Shown here: positions 33,483 to 43,053 of the stretch, in pieces
How the letters are laid out: each line of letters starts with the position of its first letter
How positions within the stretch are numbered: position 1 is the stretch's first letter
Source: an uncultured Bacilli bacterium
Lineage (GTDB): Bacteria; Bacillota_I; Bacilli_A; RF39; UBA660
Direction of reading: 5' to 3'
Assembly (NCBI GenBank): GCA_934131005.1
Contig: CAKOYV010000003.1
Location: 1-64,000, forward strand
Length of the DNA stretch: 64,000 nucleotides
Made by a program: the position numbers and the translations under genes
The notes under the pieces: generated by a model
Told to the model about the DNA's origin: nothing
Databases searched by the model: none
Seen by the model: the letters and a program-made list of their open reading frames with translations, nothing else

Positions 33483-36033
33483 CTTTATATTTTTTGATTT
33501 TATCTTCTAAATCTAGTAATTTTTCTTTTTCTTTAGCTAAATTATTTCTTTCAGATTCAACAACATTACTAGGAGCCTTATTTACATAATTTTCGTTTGC
33601 TAATAGTTTTTCTCTTCTAGTAATACTTGCTATTATATTAGTTTTTTCTTTTTCCAAATTAGCTAGTAATTCTAAAATATCTTTACTATTATCATATATT
33701 ATATTTATACTAATATTTTTTAATTTTATATTTACAAAATTATCTTTATCTGTTACTGATGGAACGATTTTATCTTTTAATTTTAGCATGTTAATAATTA
33801 TATTTTTTACTTTGTCATCTTCTATTTCCAAAGTAGTTGAATAATCACTGCCTATTGATAGTTCTTGTTTTTTATTTCTAAATAATGTGATAAATTCTAA
33901 AACATCATCTATTATTTTTTCTTCTTTTATAAATATATGTTTTTTATTATATTTAGGATATGCTGATAACATTATAGTTTCACAATCTTTTATTGGTAGC
34001 ATTCCATATATTTCTTCTGTTACATAAGGCATAAATGGATGCATCATTTTTAAAATTGATGATAAAACTAGATAAAGTACGCTTTTTCTAGAGGCATTCA
34101 TGTTAAATTTAGATAATTCTATATATTTATCACAAAATATATCCCAAATAAAGCTATATAGAGTATTACCAACAATATTAAAATCATATTTAGCCATATT
34201 TTTGGTAACATTTTTTATTGTACGATTTAGTTTTGTTAGAATCCATTTATCTTCTAAGTCTATATTATCAAGATTTACTTCTTTTAAATCTTCTATATTC
34301 ATAAGTACATATCTAGAGGCATTCCATAATTTATTTACAAAATTCCAAGTTGATTTAACTTTTTCTTCATCATAGCGAAGATCCATTCCCATAGAAGTAT
34401 TAGTTGTTAGGAAAAATCTTAGGCTATCAGCACCGTATTTTTCTATAACATCCATAGGATCGACACCATTTCCTAGACTTTTACTCATTTTTCTACCTTG
34501 TTTATCTCTGATAAGTCCATGAATTATGCAATCTTTAAATGGTCTTTTATTCATGAATTCTAATCCTTGAAAAGTCATTCTATTTACCCAAAATGGAATT
34601 ATATCATAACCGGTTACTAAAACATCATTTGGATAATATCTTTCTACAAGGCTTGTATCTTCAGGCCAACCTAGAGTTGCGAAAGGCCATAATGCACTGC
34701 TAAACCAAGTATCTAGAACATCAGTATCTTGAACCCAGCCTTCTTCTTTTGGGGGTGTTAAACCTACATAAATTTGGTCATCCTTGTACCATGCAGGTAT
34801 TTGGTGGCCCCACCATAATTGTCTAGAAATACACCAATCATAAGTTATTTCCATCCAATGATTCATTACCTTTTCATAGCGCTTTGGGACAAAATTTACT
34901 TTTTCATCTTTATTTTTTTGATTCTCTAGAACTCTATCTGCTAGAGGACGCATTTTTACAAACCATTGTTTAGATAAATATGGCTCAACCATAACATCAG
35001 TTCTTTCAGAATGGCCAACAGAATGGGTCATTTCTTTTATTTTAATTAATAGGCCCTGTTCTTTTAAGTCAGAAACTAATGCCTCACGACAAGCAAAGCG
35101 ATCCATTCCTTCGTATTTTTGGGCATTGACATTCATGGTTCCATCTGGATTTATTACAACAATTCTATCTAAATTATGTCGATTGCCTACTTCAAAATCA
35201 TTTGGGTCGTGAGCTGGTGTTATTTTTACTACACCTGTTCCAAATTCTGGATCGGCATGTTCATCTGCTACAATAGGAATTAATTTATTTATTATTGGAA
35301 GTATAACTTTTTTTCCAATATATTTTTTATAGCGTTCATCTTTTGGATTTACGGCAACTGCTGTGTCACCAAACAAAGTTTCTGGACGAGTGGTTGCTAC
35401 TTCTAAGTAATCGCTTTTGTCTTCTAGATAATATTTTATATGATAAAATGCACCTTTAACATCTTTGTAAATAACTTCCTCGTTAGATAGAGCTGTTTGA
35501 CTTTTAGGATCCCAATTGATTATTCTTTCACCACGATAAATTAATCCTTTATTATAAAGATCAACAAAGACACGGTTTACAGCTTTGCTCATTCCTTCAT
35601 CCATTGTAAATCTTTCGCGAGAATAATCAACAGATAGACCTAATTTAGCCCATTGATTATGAATTATATCCGAATGTTCTTCTTTCCAAAGGAAACATTC
35701 TTTTAAGAATTCTTCCCTTCCCAATTCATATTTATCAATTCCTCTTTCTTTTAGACGATTGATTACTTTTACTTCGGTTGCAATTGCTGCATGATCTGTT
35801 CCTGGTAGCCATAAGGCATCATATCCATTCATTCTTTTATATCTAATTAAAATATCTTGAATTGTAGTATCCCAAGCATGTCCTAAATGAAGTTTACCTG
35901 TTACATTTGGGGGTGGAATCACAATACAATATGGTTTTTTATTTAAATCACCACTTTTAAAATAATTTTTATTTTTCCAAGTTTCATATTTCCCCTCTTC
36001 TACTTTTTTTGAATTATATTTTTTTTCTAACAT
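33466..36033 (-). CDS. valS: Valyl-tRNA synthetase
   Basis: 855-residue class I synthetase charging tRNA-Val. The HIGH motif appears as PPPNVTGKLHLGHAW, and the KMSKS loop as KQGRKMSKSLGNGVDPMD. The editing domain shows TTRPETLFGDTAVAVNP and TPAHDPNDFEVG. WWGHQIPAWY and LDTWFSSALWPF are ValRS blocks. The anticodon domain and a C-terminal coiled-coil (LLANLEKEKTNIIASITRREKL and following Lys/Glu-rich heptads) complete it. Length is normal. Expression is controlled by the T-box leader immediately upstream. Confidence 0.97.
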   Translation of the reverse strand: MLEKKYNSKKVEEGKYETWKNKNYFKSGDLNKKPYCIVIPPPNVTGKLHLGHAWDTTIQDILIRYKRMNGYDALWLPGTDHAAIATEVKVINRLKERGIDKYELGREEFLKECFLWKEEHSDIIHNQWAKLGLSVDYSRERFTMDEGMSKAVNRVFVDLYNKGLIYRGERIINWDPKSQTALSNEEVIYKDVKGAFYHIKYYLEDKSDYLEVATTRPETLFGDTAVAVNPKDERYKKYIGKKVILPIINKLIPIVADEHADPEFGTGVVKITPAHDPNDFEVGNRHNLDRIVVINPDGTMNVNAQKYEGMDRFACREALVSDLKEQGLLIKIKEMTHSVGHSERTDVMVEPYLSKQWFVKMRPLADRVLENQKNKDEKVNFVPKRYEKVMNHWMEITYDWCISRQLWWGHQIPAWYKDDQIYVGLTPPKEEGWVQDTDVLDTWFSSALWPFATLGWPEDTSLVERYYPNDVLVTGYDIIPFWVNRMTFQGLEFMNKRPFKDCIIHGLIRDKQGRKMSKSLGNGVDPMDVIEKYGADSLRFFLTTNTSMGMDLRYDEEKVKSTWNFVNKLWNASRYVLMNIEDLKEVNLDNIDLEDKWILTKLNRTIKNVTKNMAKYDFNIVGNTLYSFIWDIFCDKYIELSKFNMNASRKSVLYLVLSSILKMMHPFMPYVTEEIYGMLPIKDCETIMLSAYPKYNKKHIFIKEEKIIDDVLEFITLFRNKKQELSIGSDYSTTLEIEDDKVKNIIINMLKLKDKIVPSVTDKDNFVNIKLKNISINIIYDNSKDILELLANLEKEKTNIIASITRREKLLANENYVNKAPSNVVESERNNLAKEKEKLLDLEDKIKKYKETCNN

Positions 36034-36299
36034 TTTAACATTCCTTTCATAATAATTTAGGTAAAATAAAACGAACTACCTATCCTGATAAGGACGAGTT
36101 AGTTCGTGGTACCACCTTAATTTATAATACAATGTATTACCTTTAATGCTATAACGTAGCAACCGTTGTATCCTACTAATTCAGATATAAAACTCCCAAG
36201 CTACCTTCATATAATCGTTTTACTAGTTCGCACCAACCACTAGCTCTCTTTTAAAAACTAATTATATTACTCCTCTTGTTCACAGTTTTTCATAAGAAC
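36034..36299 (-). promoter_or_regulatory. T-box riboswitch of valS
   Basis: The leader carries the T-box sequence AAGGTGGTACCACG (minus strand, 36105-36118), the antiterminator that pairs with the uncharged tRNA CCA end. A strong terminator follows, cgaactaactcgtcctt with its complement (36072-36106) and a T run. Upstream, stem I shows AGAGAGCTAGTGGTTGGTG with a matching GCGAACTAG, and GAAGGTAGCTTGGGAG in the specifier region. The likely specifier codon is GTA (36202-36204), for Val, matching the gene. High tRNA-Val charging should terminate transcription. Confidence 0.93.
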
Positions 36300-36305
36300 A
36301 ATGTT

Positions 36306-36334
36306 ATTATATCACACTTTATTATTTTTATCCA
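36306..36334 (-). promoter_or_regulatory. Promoter of the valS T-box transcript
   Basis: Minus-strand TGGATA (36329-36334), 17-base spacer, TATAAT (36306-36311). The -35 lies within the end of the HD-domain gene. Confidence 0.55.
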
Positions 36335-37083
36335 GTTATTTTTCTATCAACATACATATTAAGAACCATTCCTATTTGATTGAAAAAGTTTGATATTTTT
36401 TTGTTTTTGATGTTTAGGGATTGGATTAATTTATCAACGCACTCTTCCTGTTTTAGTAGAACAAAACTACAATGGTAATTTATGCCAAAAATTAAGCTTA
36501 ATAATTCTAAAATATTATCAGCATCATTATCACTTATTCTGTTACTGATGACATTATATTGTTTGAAAGAATTGTATACTAAGGTATTTGGAAAATTGTC
36601 AATTGTCATATCTAAGTATGGATAATTGATAGCTAATCTAAAACTATCTATTACATGAGCATCTTTTAGAACTTTGCAAAAATGGAGCATTTTATCGTTT
36701 AAACCATTTGGCAAACCATTTTTATTTTGGCAATAAATGCTAATTTTAATAATATCATCATATTTAGTATCAGGAGTTATGTCACGAACTAGTTTATCGC
36801 TGTCAAACATTATATCAACGCTTTTTTTGCTATAATCAACAGACATGTCATTAAGAAGACATAATTTATTAGTGGTACTAAAAAGCCCAATATCGTGAAA
36901 TAGGCCTATTAATCCACAAACAACTATTTCTTCTTCATTGAATATACCTAATTCGCTAGCAATGTCTTTACATAGGTCCATCATTTTTAAGCTATGAAAA
37001 TAAACTGCCTTTATATTTCCTTTATTCATATTAAATTTTTTTACATATTTATTAAATACTCTCATAATTCTAGTTTCTTTCAT
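36328..37083 (-). CDS. HD-domain phosphohydrolase-like protein
   Basis: 251 residues. An HD metal-binding domain occupies about 20-150: first His in AVYFHSLKMMDLC, the HD pair in LIGLFHDIGLFS, and the distal Asp in CKVLKDAHVIDSFRLA. The C-terminal 80 residues are helical with no recognised motif. Relatives hydrolyse nucleotides or cyclic nucleotides, but the substrate is not predictable. It stands alone upstream of valS and downstream of a 150-base spacer from RNase J. Confidence 0.78.
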   Translation of the reverse strand: MKETRIMRVFNKYVKKFNMNKGNIKAVYFHSLKMMDLCKDIASELGIFNEEEIVVCGLIGLFHDIGLFSTTNKLCLLNDMSVDYSKKSVDIMFDSDKLVRDITPDTKYDDIIKISIYCQNKNGLPNGLNDKMLHFCKVLKDAHVIDSFRLAINYPYLDMTIDNFPNTLVYNSFKQYNVISNRISDNDADNILELLSLIFGINYHCSFVLLKQEECVDKLIQSLNIKNKKISNFFNQIGMVLNMYVDRKITG

Positions 37084-37202
37084 CTATAAGCACTACTCCA
37101 ATCTTTTACTGTGATATTATCATCATCTTAACAAAAGTATATAATATATTTGCTTTTTTTTCAACAAAATAAAAGATTTTTCTTAAGTTTTTTAACGATT
37201 TA

Positions 37203-37240
37203 TTAAAAAAAATATAAGATTTTTGTCTTTTTCTTATATT
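37203..37240 (-). terminator. Terminator of the RNase J-like gene
   Basis: aatataag (37211-37218) pairs with cttatatt (37233-37240); the minus strand continues with eight T. It overlaps the stop codon. Confidence 0.7.
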
Positions 37241-38877
37241 TCTTGTAAAACACTAATAATCATTGGTTTGTTTCCTGTTTGACTACTTAAATATTTGCTT
37301 AATGTATCACGAATAGAATTTTTTATTTTACTATAATCAACATAATTTTCATGAACATTATCCATAATAATTTTTAAGCATTTTTCTTTTATGCTATCTA
37401 TAAGTTCTGTACTATCTTTTACATAGACAAAACCTCTTGTTAATACTTCTGGACCAGCAAGTAATTTTTTTGTTTTTTTATCTAATGTTGCAGAAATAAT
37501 AATTATTCCATTGTCAGATAGCATTTCTCTATCACGTAAAACTACTTCTCCTATATCATCTGAACTATTACCATCTATTGATATTTCACCACATGGGATT
37601 TTTTCAAAATCATCAACAAGTTTTCCGTTTACAAACTTAGCAACAAAGCCATTTTCTTTTAGAATAATATTTTCTTTTTTTATTCCTACTTTATTAGCTA
37701 AGTCTGCATTTGCAACTTGAAATCTATATTCTCCTTTGACTGGAAAATAATACTTAGGTTTCATTAAATCTATCATCATCATTAGATCTTCACTAGAGGC
37801 ATGATGAGATAAATTTGTTTTTGATAGTGTTACAACATCTACACCTAATTTCGAAATATCATCTAGTAATTTATAAAAGGTTTTTTCTCTTCCTTCATAA
37901 ATAGGAGTTGCTAAAAATACAGTATCATTGTGATTTAATTTAATAAATTTATCATATCCGTTTACTATCTTGTTGATATTAGAGTATGGTTTTTCACGTT
38001 CATTTGATGTAAGCACTACTACATTTTCATCATTTAGATTATTTAAATCACCAATATATTTTTTGTCTATGAATAAATATTTATTTTCAATAGCATAATT
38101 AACTTCTTTTTGTAATTTTTTTCCCATTATTACTATTTTTTTATCAGTCTTTGATACTTCGTTAAATAACTCTTGAATTCTATATAAATGGGAATTTAAT
38201 ACGTTAAAAATAATTCTGCCTTTAGCATGAGATAATGTTTCTCTTATTAAATTTGATATTCGATGATTTGGTGCTGTGTGCCCTACTTTGTCGGCATAAA
38301 TAGACTCTGTTAGTAAGCACAATACTCCTTGCTTTCCGATATAAGCTAATTTGCCCATATCCGTTTGATAATGTCCTCTCATCATTGCATCGAAAACAAA
38401 GTCTGATGCATAAAAGATTACGCCATTTTTAGTATAAATAGCATATCCAAAGTTTCCTGGTATAGAATGAGATAAAGACACTGGAAAAATCTTGACACTT
38501 CCAAATTTTAATGTTTTATATGGAAGAATTTCTACCAAATTATTGGTTGGAAGTTTATTACTAGTAAATTCATCCTTTAATAAATCTATAGTAAATTTAG
38601 ATGCATATATCTTTACATTTTTTAAATCTTTAATGATATCTGCTAATGCACCACTATTTTCATAATGTCCATGGGTTAAAAAGATTCCTTTTATTCTCTT
38701 TTTATTTTCTTTTAAATAATTAGTGTTTGGTATCATATAATCAATACCTAACATATGTTCATCTGCATATTTTAGTCCGGCATCTATAACAAAGATATCT
38801 TTGTCTACTTCAATTACATACATATTTTTACCATTTTCATTCAATCCGCCTAGACTAAATATTTTTATTTTACTCAT
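37234..38877 (-). CDS. RNase J-family protein with degraded metal site
   Basis: 547 residues with the RNase J order: metallo-beta-lactamase domain, beta-CASP domain, C-terminal domain. The hallmark HGHEDHIGA is here H69-G-H71-Y-E73-N74-SGA, losing the Asp and third His that bind metal. HTGDFK-type is YASDFVFD, HVSGHA is NLSHHA and PVHGEYR is PVKGEYR. The fold pattern, for example VIDAGLKYADEHMLGIDYMIP, SLSHSIPGNFGYAIYT and MKPKYYFPVKGEYR, is otherwise clear. B. subtilis RNase J2 is similarly impaired and works as a partner of J1, so this may be a J2-like subunit. No second RNase J is in the window. Single gene with its own terminator. Confidence 0.87.
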   Translation of the reverse strand: MSKIKIFSLGGLNENGKNMYVIEVDKDIFVIDAGLKYADEHMLGIDYMIPNTNYLKENKKRIKGIFLTHGHYENSGALADIIKDLKNVKIYASKFTIDLLKDEFTSNKLPTNNLVEILPYKTLKFGSVKIFPVSLSHSIPGNFGYAIYTKNGVIFYASDFVFDAMMRGHYQTDMGKLAYIGKQGVLCLLTESIYADKVGHTAPNHRISNLIRETLSHAKGRIIFNVLNSHLYRIQELFNEVSKTDKKIVIMGKKLQKEVNYAIENKYLFIDKKYIGDLNNLNDENVVVLTSNEREKPYSNINKIVNGYDKFIKLNHNDTVFLATPIYEGREKTFYKLLDDISKLGVDVVTLSKTNLSHHASSEDLMMMIDLMKPKYYFPVKGEYRFQVANADLANKVGIKKENIILKENGFVAKFVNGKLVDDFEKIPCGEISIDGNSSDDIGEVVLRDREMLSDNGIIIISATLDKKTKKLLAGPEVLTRGFVYVKDSTELIDSIKEKCLKIIMDNVHENYVDYSKIKNSIRDTLSKYLSSQTGNKPMIISVLQEI

Positions 38878-38953
38878 TTTTCTCCTTTCTTAACTAAAGT
38901 ATAAAAGACCAAGAACATTATATCAAATTTTTATAAAAAAGACAATCATTATT

Positions 38954-39877
38954 TCAGATGTTGCCTAATTTATTCAATCTTTTTAGGGATACAACAAAGC
39001 TTTGATATTCTGCACTTATTGTTCCTAAAACTTCAAAATTTGTAATTATTTTATCATAATAGGTATAGATTAAGATAATGGCACCAACATCCATTAAGTT
39101 TTTGCTAATTAAATAAACACAATATATTATTATGCCATATTTAGCTAATTCAATGATACCTAATACTAAATAAATCAAAGAGTAAGCTAAGATATTAAAG
39201 CGATTGTTAGCTCGCAAATATTCTATATTACTTTGATGAAATTTTTTAAAAATACCATCATCATATTTGCCATCTTTTAAATTGTCATACATTTTATGAG
39301 CAACAACAGTTTTTCGGTCTAATGACGTTTTACGTTTAATATTTTCTTCTTTTATTTGATTACTAGATATTATAAGTAATAAGATCATTAAACCTGAAAT
39401 TAATAAAGTTACTAAAAATATATAGATATTCTGAGTTAAAAAATAAAAGTATATAAATACTATTTCTAATATTTGAATAACTCTAGCAACACCATTTCCT
39501 AAAAAATTACATAAGATGTCTATATCAGTATTTATAACATTTGTATATTCTCCTAAAGTAACTTTTTTAATATTATTAGCATTATTCTTAGTAATTAATG
39601 CTGTATAATCTAGATATAATTTATCGTAAAGGTCAAACCAACTTACTTGATTTAAATATTGCCAAATATAGTAGAAAATACTTAATATAATAGTTATTAT
39701 TATTAAAGAATAGGTTTTCTCATAATTACCATTGCTTAAATAATTGACTGTATTACTCCAAAATATGGGTATTATTAATAGTAACCCTCTTACTGCTATG
39801 GAAGTAATAGTCTTATAAACAAACTCACGATGTGATTTTTTTATAACAGTGCTAGTATAATTATCTTTATTTTTCAT
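38954..39877 (-). CDS. ABC exporter transmembrane domain without ATPase
   Basis: 307 residues from the ATG at 39877, which follows aggtgagttac. It is a complete six-helix ABC_membrane domain (helices near 28-45, 55-75, 130-148, 152-170, 230-250, 260-280) and stops at SAEYQSFVVSLKRLNKLGNI, exactly where the linker to the nucleotide-binding domain starts in full-length exporters. No Walker or signature motif is present, and the 77 bases downstream hold no remnant. It is either a truncated gene or a regulatory/accessory membrane half. Confidence 0.75.
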   Translation of the reverse strand: MKNKDNYTSTVIKKSHREFVYKTITSIAVRGLLLIIPIFWSNTVNYLSNGNYEKTYSLIIITIILSIFYYIWQYLNQVSWFDLYDKLYLDYTALITKNNANNIKKVTLGEYTNVINTDIDILCNFLGNGVARVIQILEIVFIYFYFLTQNIYIFLVTLLISGLMILLLIISSNQIKEENIKRKTSLDRKTVVAHKMYDNLKDGKYDDGIFKKFHQSNIEYLRANNRFNILAYSLIYLVLGIIELAKYGIIIYCVYLISKNLMDVGAIILIYTYYDKIITNFEVLGTISAEYQSFVVSLKRLNKLGNI

Positions 39878-39927
39878 GTAACTCACCTATATTTATTATG
39901 AGATATTTACTAGCTTTTATGTAATTT

Positions 39928-40602
39928 TTAAAAAGTTGAAGTTACTCCTGTTCCATTTGAAGAATTGAATTCTATTTTTCCGTAGTAACTATTACCTTCA
40001 TCTGATTGATCTTCATTTAACTCTTCAATCCAAACAATCATGTAATATTTGTAACTTTTATTTGATGTTAGTGTTACATTAGTTGCAAAGGAAGTTTGTG
40101 TAGAGTTAGCAATATTTTTTGAATTACTGCCTAATACAGAATTTGTTGGTGTTGTAGAATCTACAGATGTTATTAATTGCCATTTTAAATTTGGAAGAGT
40201 AGCAAAAGAATCTGTATTCATTGCATTATCTCCATAAAAAGATACCTTGCCATCAACTACTTCTGTTGCTTCACCGCCTGAATTGGTTATGTTTACTTCG
40301 TAAACTTGGCATATTATATTACTATTATCATCTACGCATCCTTTTTTTAGTGCTTGTTCTAAAGGGGGGCCTGATTTTTGTGGCACAACAACTCCTGAAT
40401 TTGTTTTGGTTGGAAAAACTTTATTCACGGTTAGAGTTAGATCAACTGTAGCAGCTGTTCCTTGGATTGTTGAATCATCATCAAGACGCAACGCAAAATA
40501 CGCGTATGTTGAACCTACAACACTAAAAAAAAGTGTGATTATTATTATTAATGTTACTTGTTTATTTAGAACACTTAGTGTATATTTCATTTTTTTTCCC
40601 AT
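39928..40602 (-). CDS. SipW-type secreted protein (TasA/camelysin-like)
   Basis: 224 residues. Basic N-terminus, hydrophobic helix (about 14-30) and VVGSTYAYFALRL, the hallmark of signal peptides cleaved by SipW-type signal peptidase. The mature part has CVDDNSNIICQVYEVNITNSG and YKYYMIVWIEELNEDQ, which align with the N-terminal half of the 5.8 kb protein. Relatives polymerise into extracellular fibres. Ribosome site gaggaataaaa. It starts two bases after the preceding paralogue ends, so they form an operon. No SipW peptidase gene is in the window. Confidence 0.72.
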   Translation of the reverse strand: MGKKMKYTLSVLNKQVTLIIIITLFFSVVGSTYAYFALRLDDDSTIQGTAATVDLTLTVNKVFPTKTNSGVVVPQKSGPPLEQALKKGCVDDNSNIICQVYEVNITNSGGEATEVVDGKVSFYGDNAMNTDSFATLPNLKWQLITSVDSTTPTNSVLGSNSKNIANSTQTSFATNVTLTSNKSYKYYMIVWIEELNEDQSDEGNSYYGKIEFNSSNGTGVTSTF

Positions 40603-40604
40603 TT

Positions 40605-41285
40605 TTATTCCTCGCTTTTTACATCATTATTTATGTTAACTGCAGAAGAAATACTTCCCTTTATTTCACCACCATCACCCATTGAAAATGTAATTGTTGA
40701 ATCGAAATTACCTATATCTGTATCATTTTGACTATAATTTTTATTACTAAGCCAAACTAATAAAATAAAGTTTTTCTCCGTTGTATTGACTATATTATAT
40801 TTTGGACCTAAAGTTTGATTTTCTTCGGGTATTATTGGTGTTGATGATTGTGATACACAATAATTATTATTATCAATATTTATACAATTATTATCATTTG
40901 TTGTGTCAGTTTGTTCTAAAAACATGTAACTAAGGTTTTCGATACTTTCTAAATTAGTATTAATAGTACCTGAGATATAACCAAGGCTATCGTCATAGCC
41001 ATCAACTTTCACTTTATAAGCCGAACAAGCTCCTCTTCCATATTTATCATGGCAGGTGTTTTTTAATGCTTTAAGTGCATCATCATCATCCATAGGGATT
41101 AGAGAAAAGTCATGATATAACGGCGTTATAGTAAGGTTAATACTATAACTAGAAGATTTTGTAGAAATTTCACTAGCACCACTTTCTGCTCTTGATGTAA
41201 AATAAGCATATGTTGAGCCTACTGTACTAAGTGCTAGAATAGTTATTAAAAGAATTATATATATATATTTAGATTTTCTACTCAT
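40605..41285 (-). CDS. SipW-type secreted protein, paralogue
   Basis: 226 residues from the ATG at 41285 (gagagtgatatt upstream; an ATG 18 bases earlier is less well placed). The signal part LLITILALSTVGSTYAYFTS is the same SipW-type signature. The mature part keeps the spaced Cys pair (NTCHDKYGRGACSAYKVKV) and ILLVWLSNKNYSQND of its neighbours, with an extra Cys pair near DNNCINIDNNNYC. It is first of the two-gene unit with the 39.9 kb gene. Function likely extracellular structure or adhesion; inferred. Confidence 0.68.
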   Translation of the reverse strand: MSRKSKYIYIILLITILALSTVGSTYAYFTSRAESGASEISTKSSSYSINLTITPLYHDFSLIPMDDDDALKALKNTCHDKYGRGACSAYKVKVDGYDDSLGYISGTINTNLESIENLSYMFLEQTDTTNDNNCINIDNNNYCVSQSSTPIIPEENQTLGPKYNIVNTTEKNFILLVWLSNKNYSQNDTDIGNFDSTITFSMGDGGEIKGSISSAVNINNDVKSEE

Positions 41286-41370
41286 AATATCACTCTCTAT
41301 CATAATATTATGATATCAAATAATTAGTTAAAAAGCAAGAAATTTTGGGGTCATACTTTTTATTATGGTT

Positions 41371-42219
41371 CTAAGAGATATTCTCATTTAGCAATTCAGA
41401 TAATGGAACAATTTTAAAGCCCTTCCCTCTTAAATAATCAACAATAATTCCTATTTCTGTTGTTGTATTATTATTCATCTCCATTAAAATTAAACTGCCA
41501 TTAGTTACATTTGCTTTTACTTGACCATAAGGATTATTTTTTACAATTATATCTGGATTTATTGTATATAATTCATTATTACTACACATTTTTAGAATGT
41601 TCTTATCCATATTTTTAGTAAGACAGTATATAGCATTATTATTTGTAATTCTACTCAAAAGATTATTAGCGAAGATTAAATTATCTGGAGTATATTTACC
41701 GTTAGTGCCATAATTATAAAATTCTCGATTATTCATTTTTGTAATGGAAGTTGAATTGTTCACTAGATAATCATAAGATACGAAATAATTAATTTTTACT
41801 TCTTTACTTGTTACAATGTCTTCTAATGACTTTAAATATTTATTTTCAGTTAGAATGAAAATAAGACTAACCATTTTTTTACTACTATTTCCTTTTATAA
41901 TAAATTTATCTTTATTTTTGGCTAAACTAACTTCGGGACTTATTATATTGTATTCTAATAATTTTTCATCAAAAATACCTTTCTCACGCATTTTTTTATA
42001 ACTTTTATCTACATTTATTTCACGTCCACTTATTCCAGGGATAATACTATTTCCTTTTATTGTACCATTTATTGCTTTTTTCTCATATGTTTCCTTAGAA
42101 TTTTCTATTTCTTCTAATAGAGGATCGGTATTTCTAATGACAGAAACAACTCTATCTGTATAGAAAAAGCTAAAGGCAATTAAAACTATTAAGCCTGTTA
42201 GTTTAATAATATTTTTCAA
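41371..42219 (-). CDS. Degenerate polysaccharide deacetylase-like protein
   Basis: 282 residues from a TTG start (aggtgatgttta upstream). One N-terminal membrane helix (about 7-21). The outside part shows KMVSLIFILTENKYLKSLEDI where a NodB deacetylase has ALTFDDGP, and ends with GSLILMEMNNNTTTEIGIIVDYLRGKGFKIVPLSELL, the closing pattern of the NodB barrel. The catalytic TFDD and HxxxH motifs are missing, so it is probably not a deacetylase; carbohydrate binding or a scaffold role is possible. It lies 18 bases or more from RadC on the same strand. Confidence 0.65.
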   Translation of the reverse strand: MKNIIKLTGLIVLIAFSFFYTDRVVSVIRNTDPLLEEIENSKETYEKKAINGTIKGNSIIPGISGREINVDKSYKKMREKGIFDEKLLEYNIISPEVSLAKNKDKFIIKGNSSKKMVSLIFILTENKYLKSLEDIVTSKEVKINYFVSYDYLVNNSTSITKMNNREFYNYGTNGKYTPDNLIFANNLLSRITNNNAIYCLTKNMDKNILKMCSNNELYTINPDIIVKNNPYGQVKANVTNGSLILMEMNNNTTTEIGIIVDYLRGKGFKIVPLSELLNENIS

Positions 42220-42250
42220 TAAACATCACCTACAATAAATAATATGTTGC

Positions 42251-42955
42251 TTATTGTTCATTATGTGTAAGTATGTTATTATCTTCAAAAAAACTATAAT
42301 AATTGTTATTCCCTATAATTATATGATCAATTAAATATATTCCATGTATTTGTCCAATTTTATTTAATCTACTAGTCATTAATATATCTTCCCTACTAGG
42401 AGTTGCATCACCACTGGGATGATTATGAATAGCAATAATAAAACTTGCTGATAATAAATAAGCATTTTTAAATATTTCTCTAGGATGAGCTATAGATTTG
42501 TTTATGCTTCCTATAAATAATCTTTTTTTATCTAAATATTTCTTTTTATTATCTAAATATAACACATAAAATTCTTCTTGTTTTTTATTTTTAAACAAGT
42601 AATTAAAGTAATTTATAATAACTTCTGGGCTTGTACAATTTACCATTTCTTTCATACTTATTTCTTCATTCATTCTTTTAGAAAGTTCGATAATAGCCAT
42701 AATTTCAATAGCTTTAACTCGCCCTATTCCTTTTATATTAAAAAGTTTATTTAATGTCATATCCCTCATATTTTTAAGACCATTACATTCTTTTAATAAA
42801 TTGAGACTAACTTCTTTGACAGAATACTCCTTAGTGCCAGTTTTTAAGATTATCATTAATAATTCTTCATTACTAAGATTGTTTTCACCATATAGAACTA
42901 AACGTTCTCTAGGTCTTTCTTCTATTGGAATATCTTTAAATTTTATTACTATCAC
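42251..42955 (-). CDS. radC: RadC (JAMM/MPN) family protein
   Basis: 234 residues. N-terminal KFKDIPIEERPRERLVLYG and helix-hairpin-helix FNIKGIGRVKAIEIMA, then the MPN domain with AIHNHPSGDATPSREDI, the JAMM metal motif (HxHPxGxxxPSxxD). Family members are linked to DNA repair and mobile elements, but the activity is not settled. The GTG at 42955 lies inside the Shine-Dalgarno sequence (aaggtga); the ATA codon at 42946 is ideally spaced and would give the usual N-terminus, so a rare start is possible. Confidence 0.9.
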   Translation of the reverse strand: MIVIKFKDIPIEERPRERLVLYGENNLSNEELLMIILKTGTKEYSVKEVSLNLLKECNGLKNMRDMTLNKLFNIKGIGRVKAIEIMAIIELSKRMNEEISMKEMVNCTSPEVIINYFNYLFKNKKQEEFYVLYLDNKKKYLDKKRLFIGSINKSIAHPREIFKNAYLLSASFIIAIHNHPSGDATPSREDILMTSRLNKIGQIHGIYLIDHIIIGNNNYYSFFEDNNILTHNEQ

Positions 42956-43053
42956 CTTCTTACAAATTTTTAATTTATTTCATTTTACTTCCCTACTTAT
43001 ATTATTCGCTTTATTTTGGTTATTTCCTTTTTATTTTGGAAATTTTTTCATTT

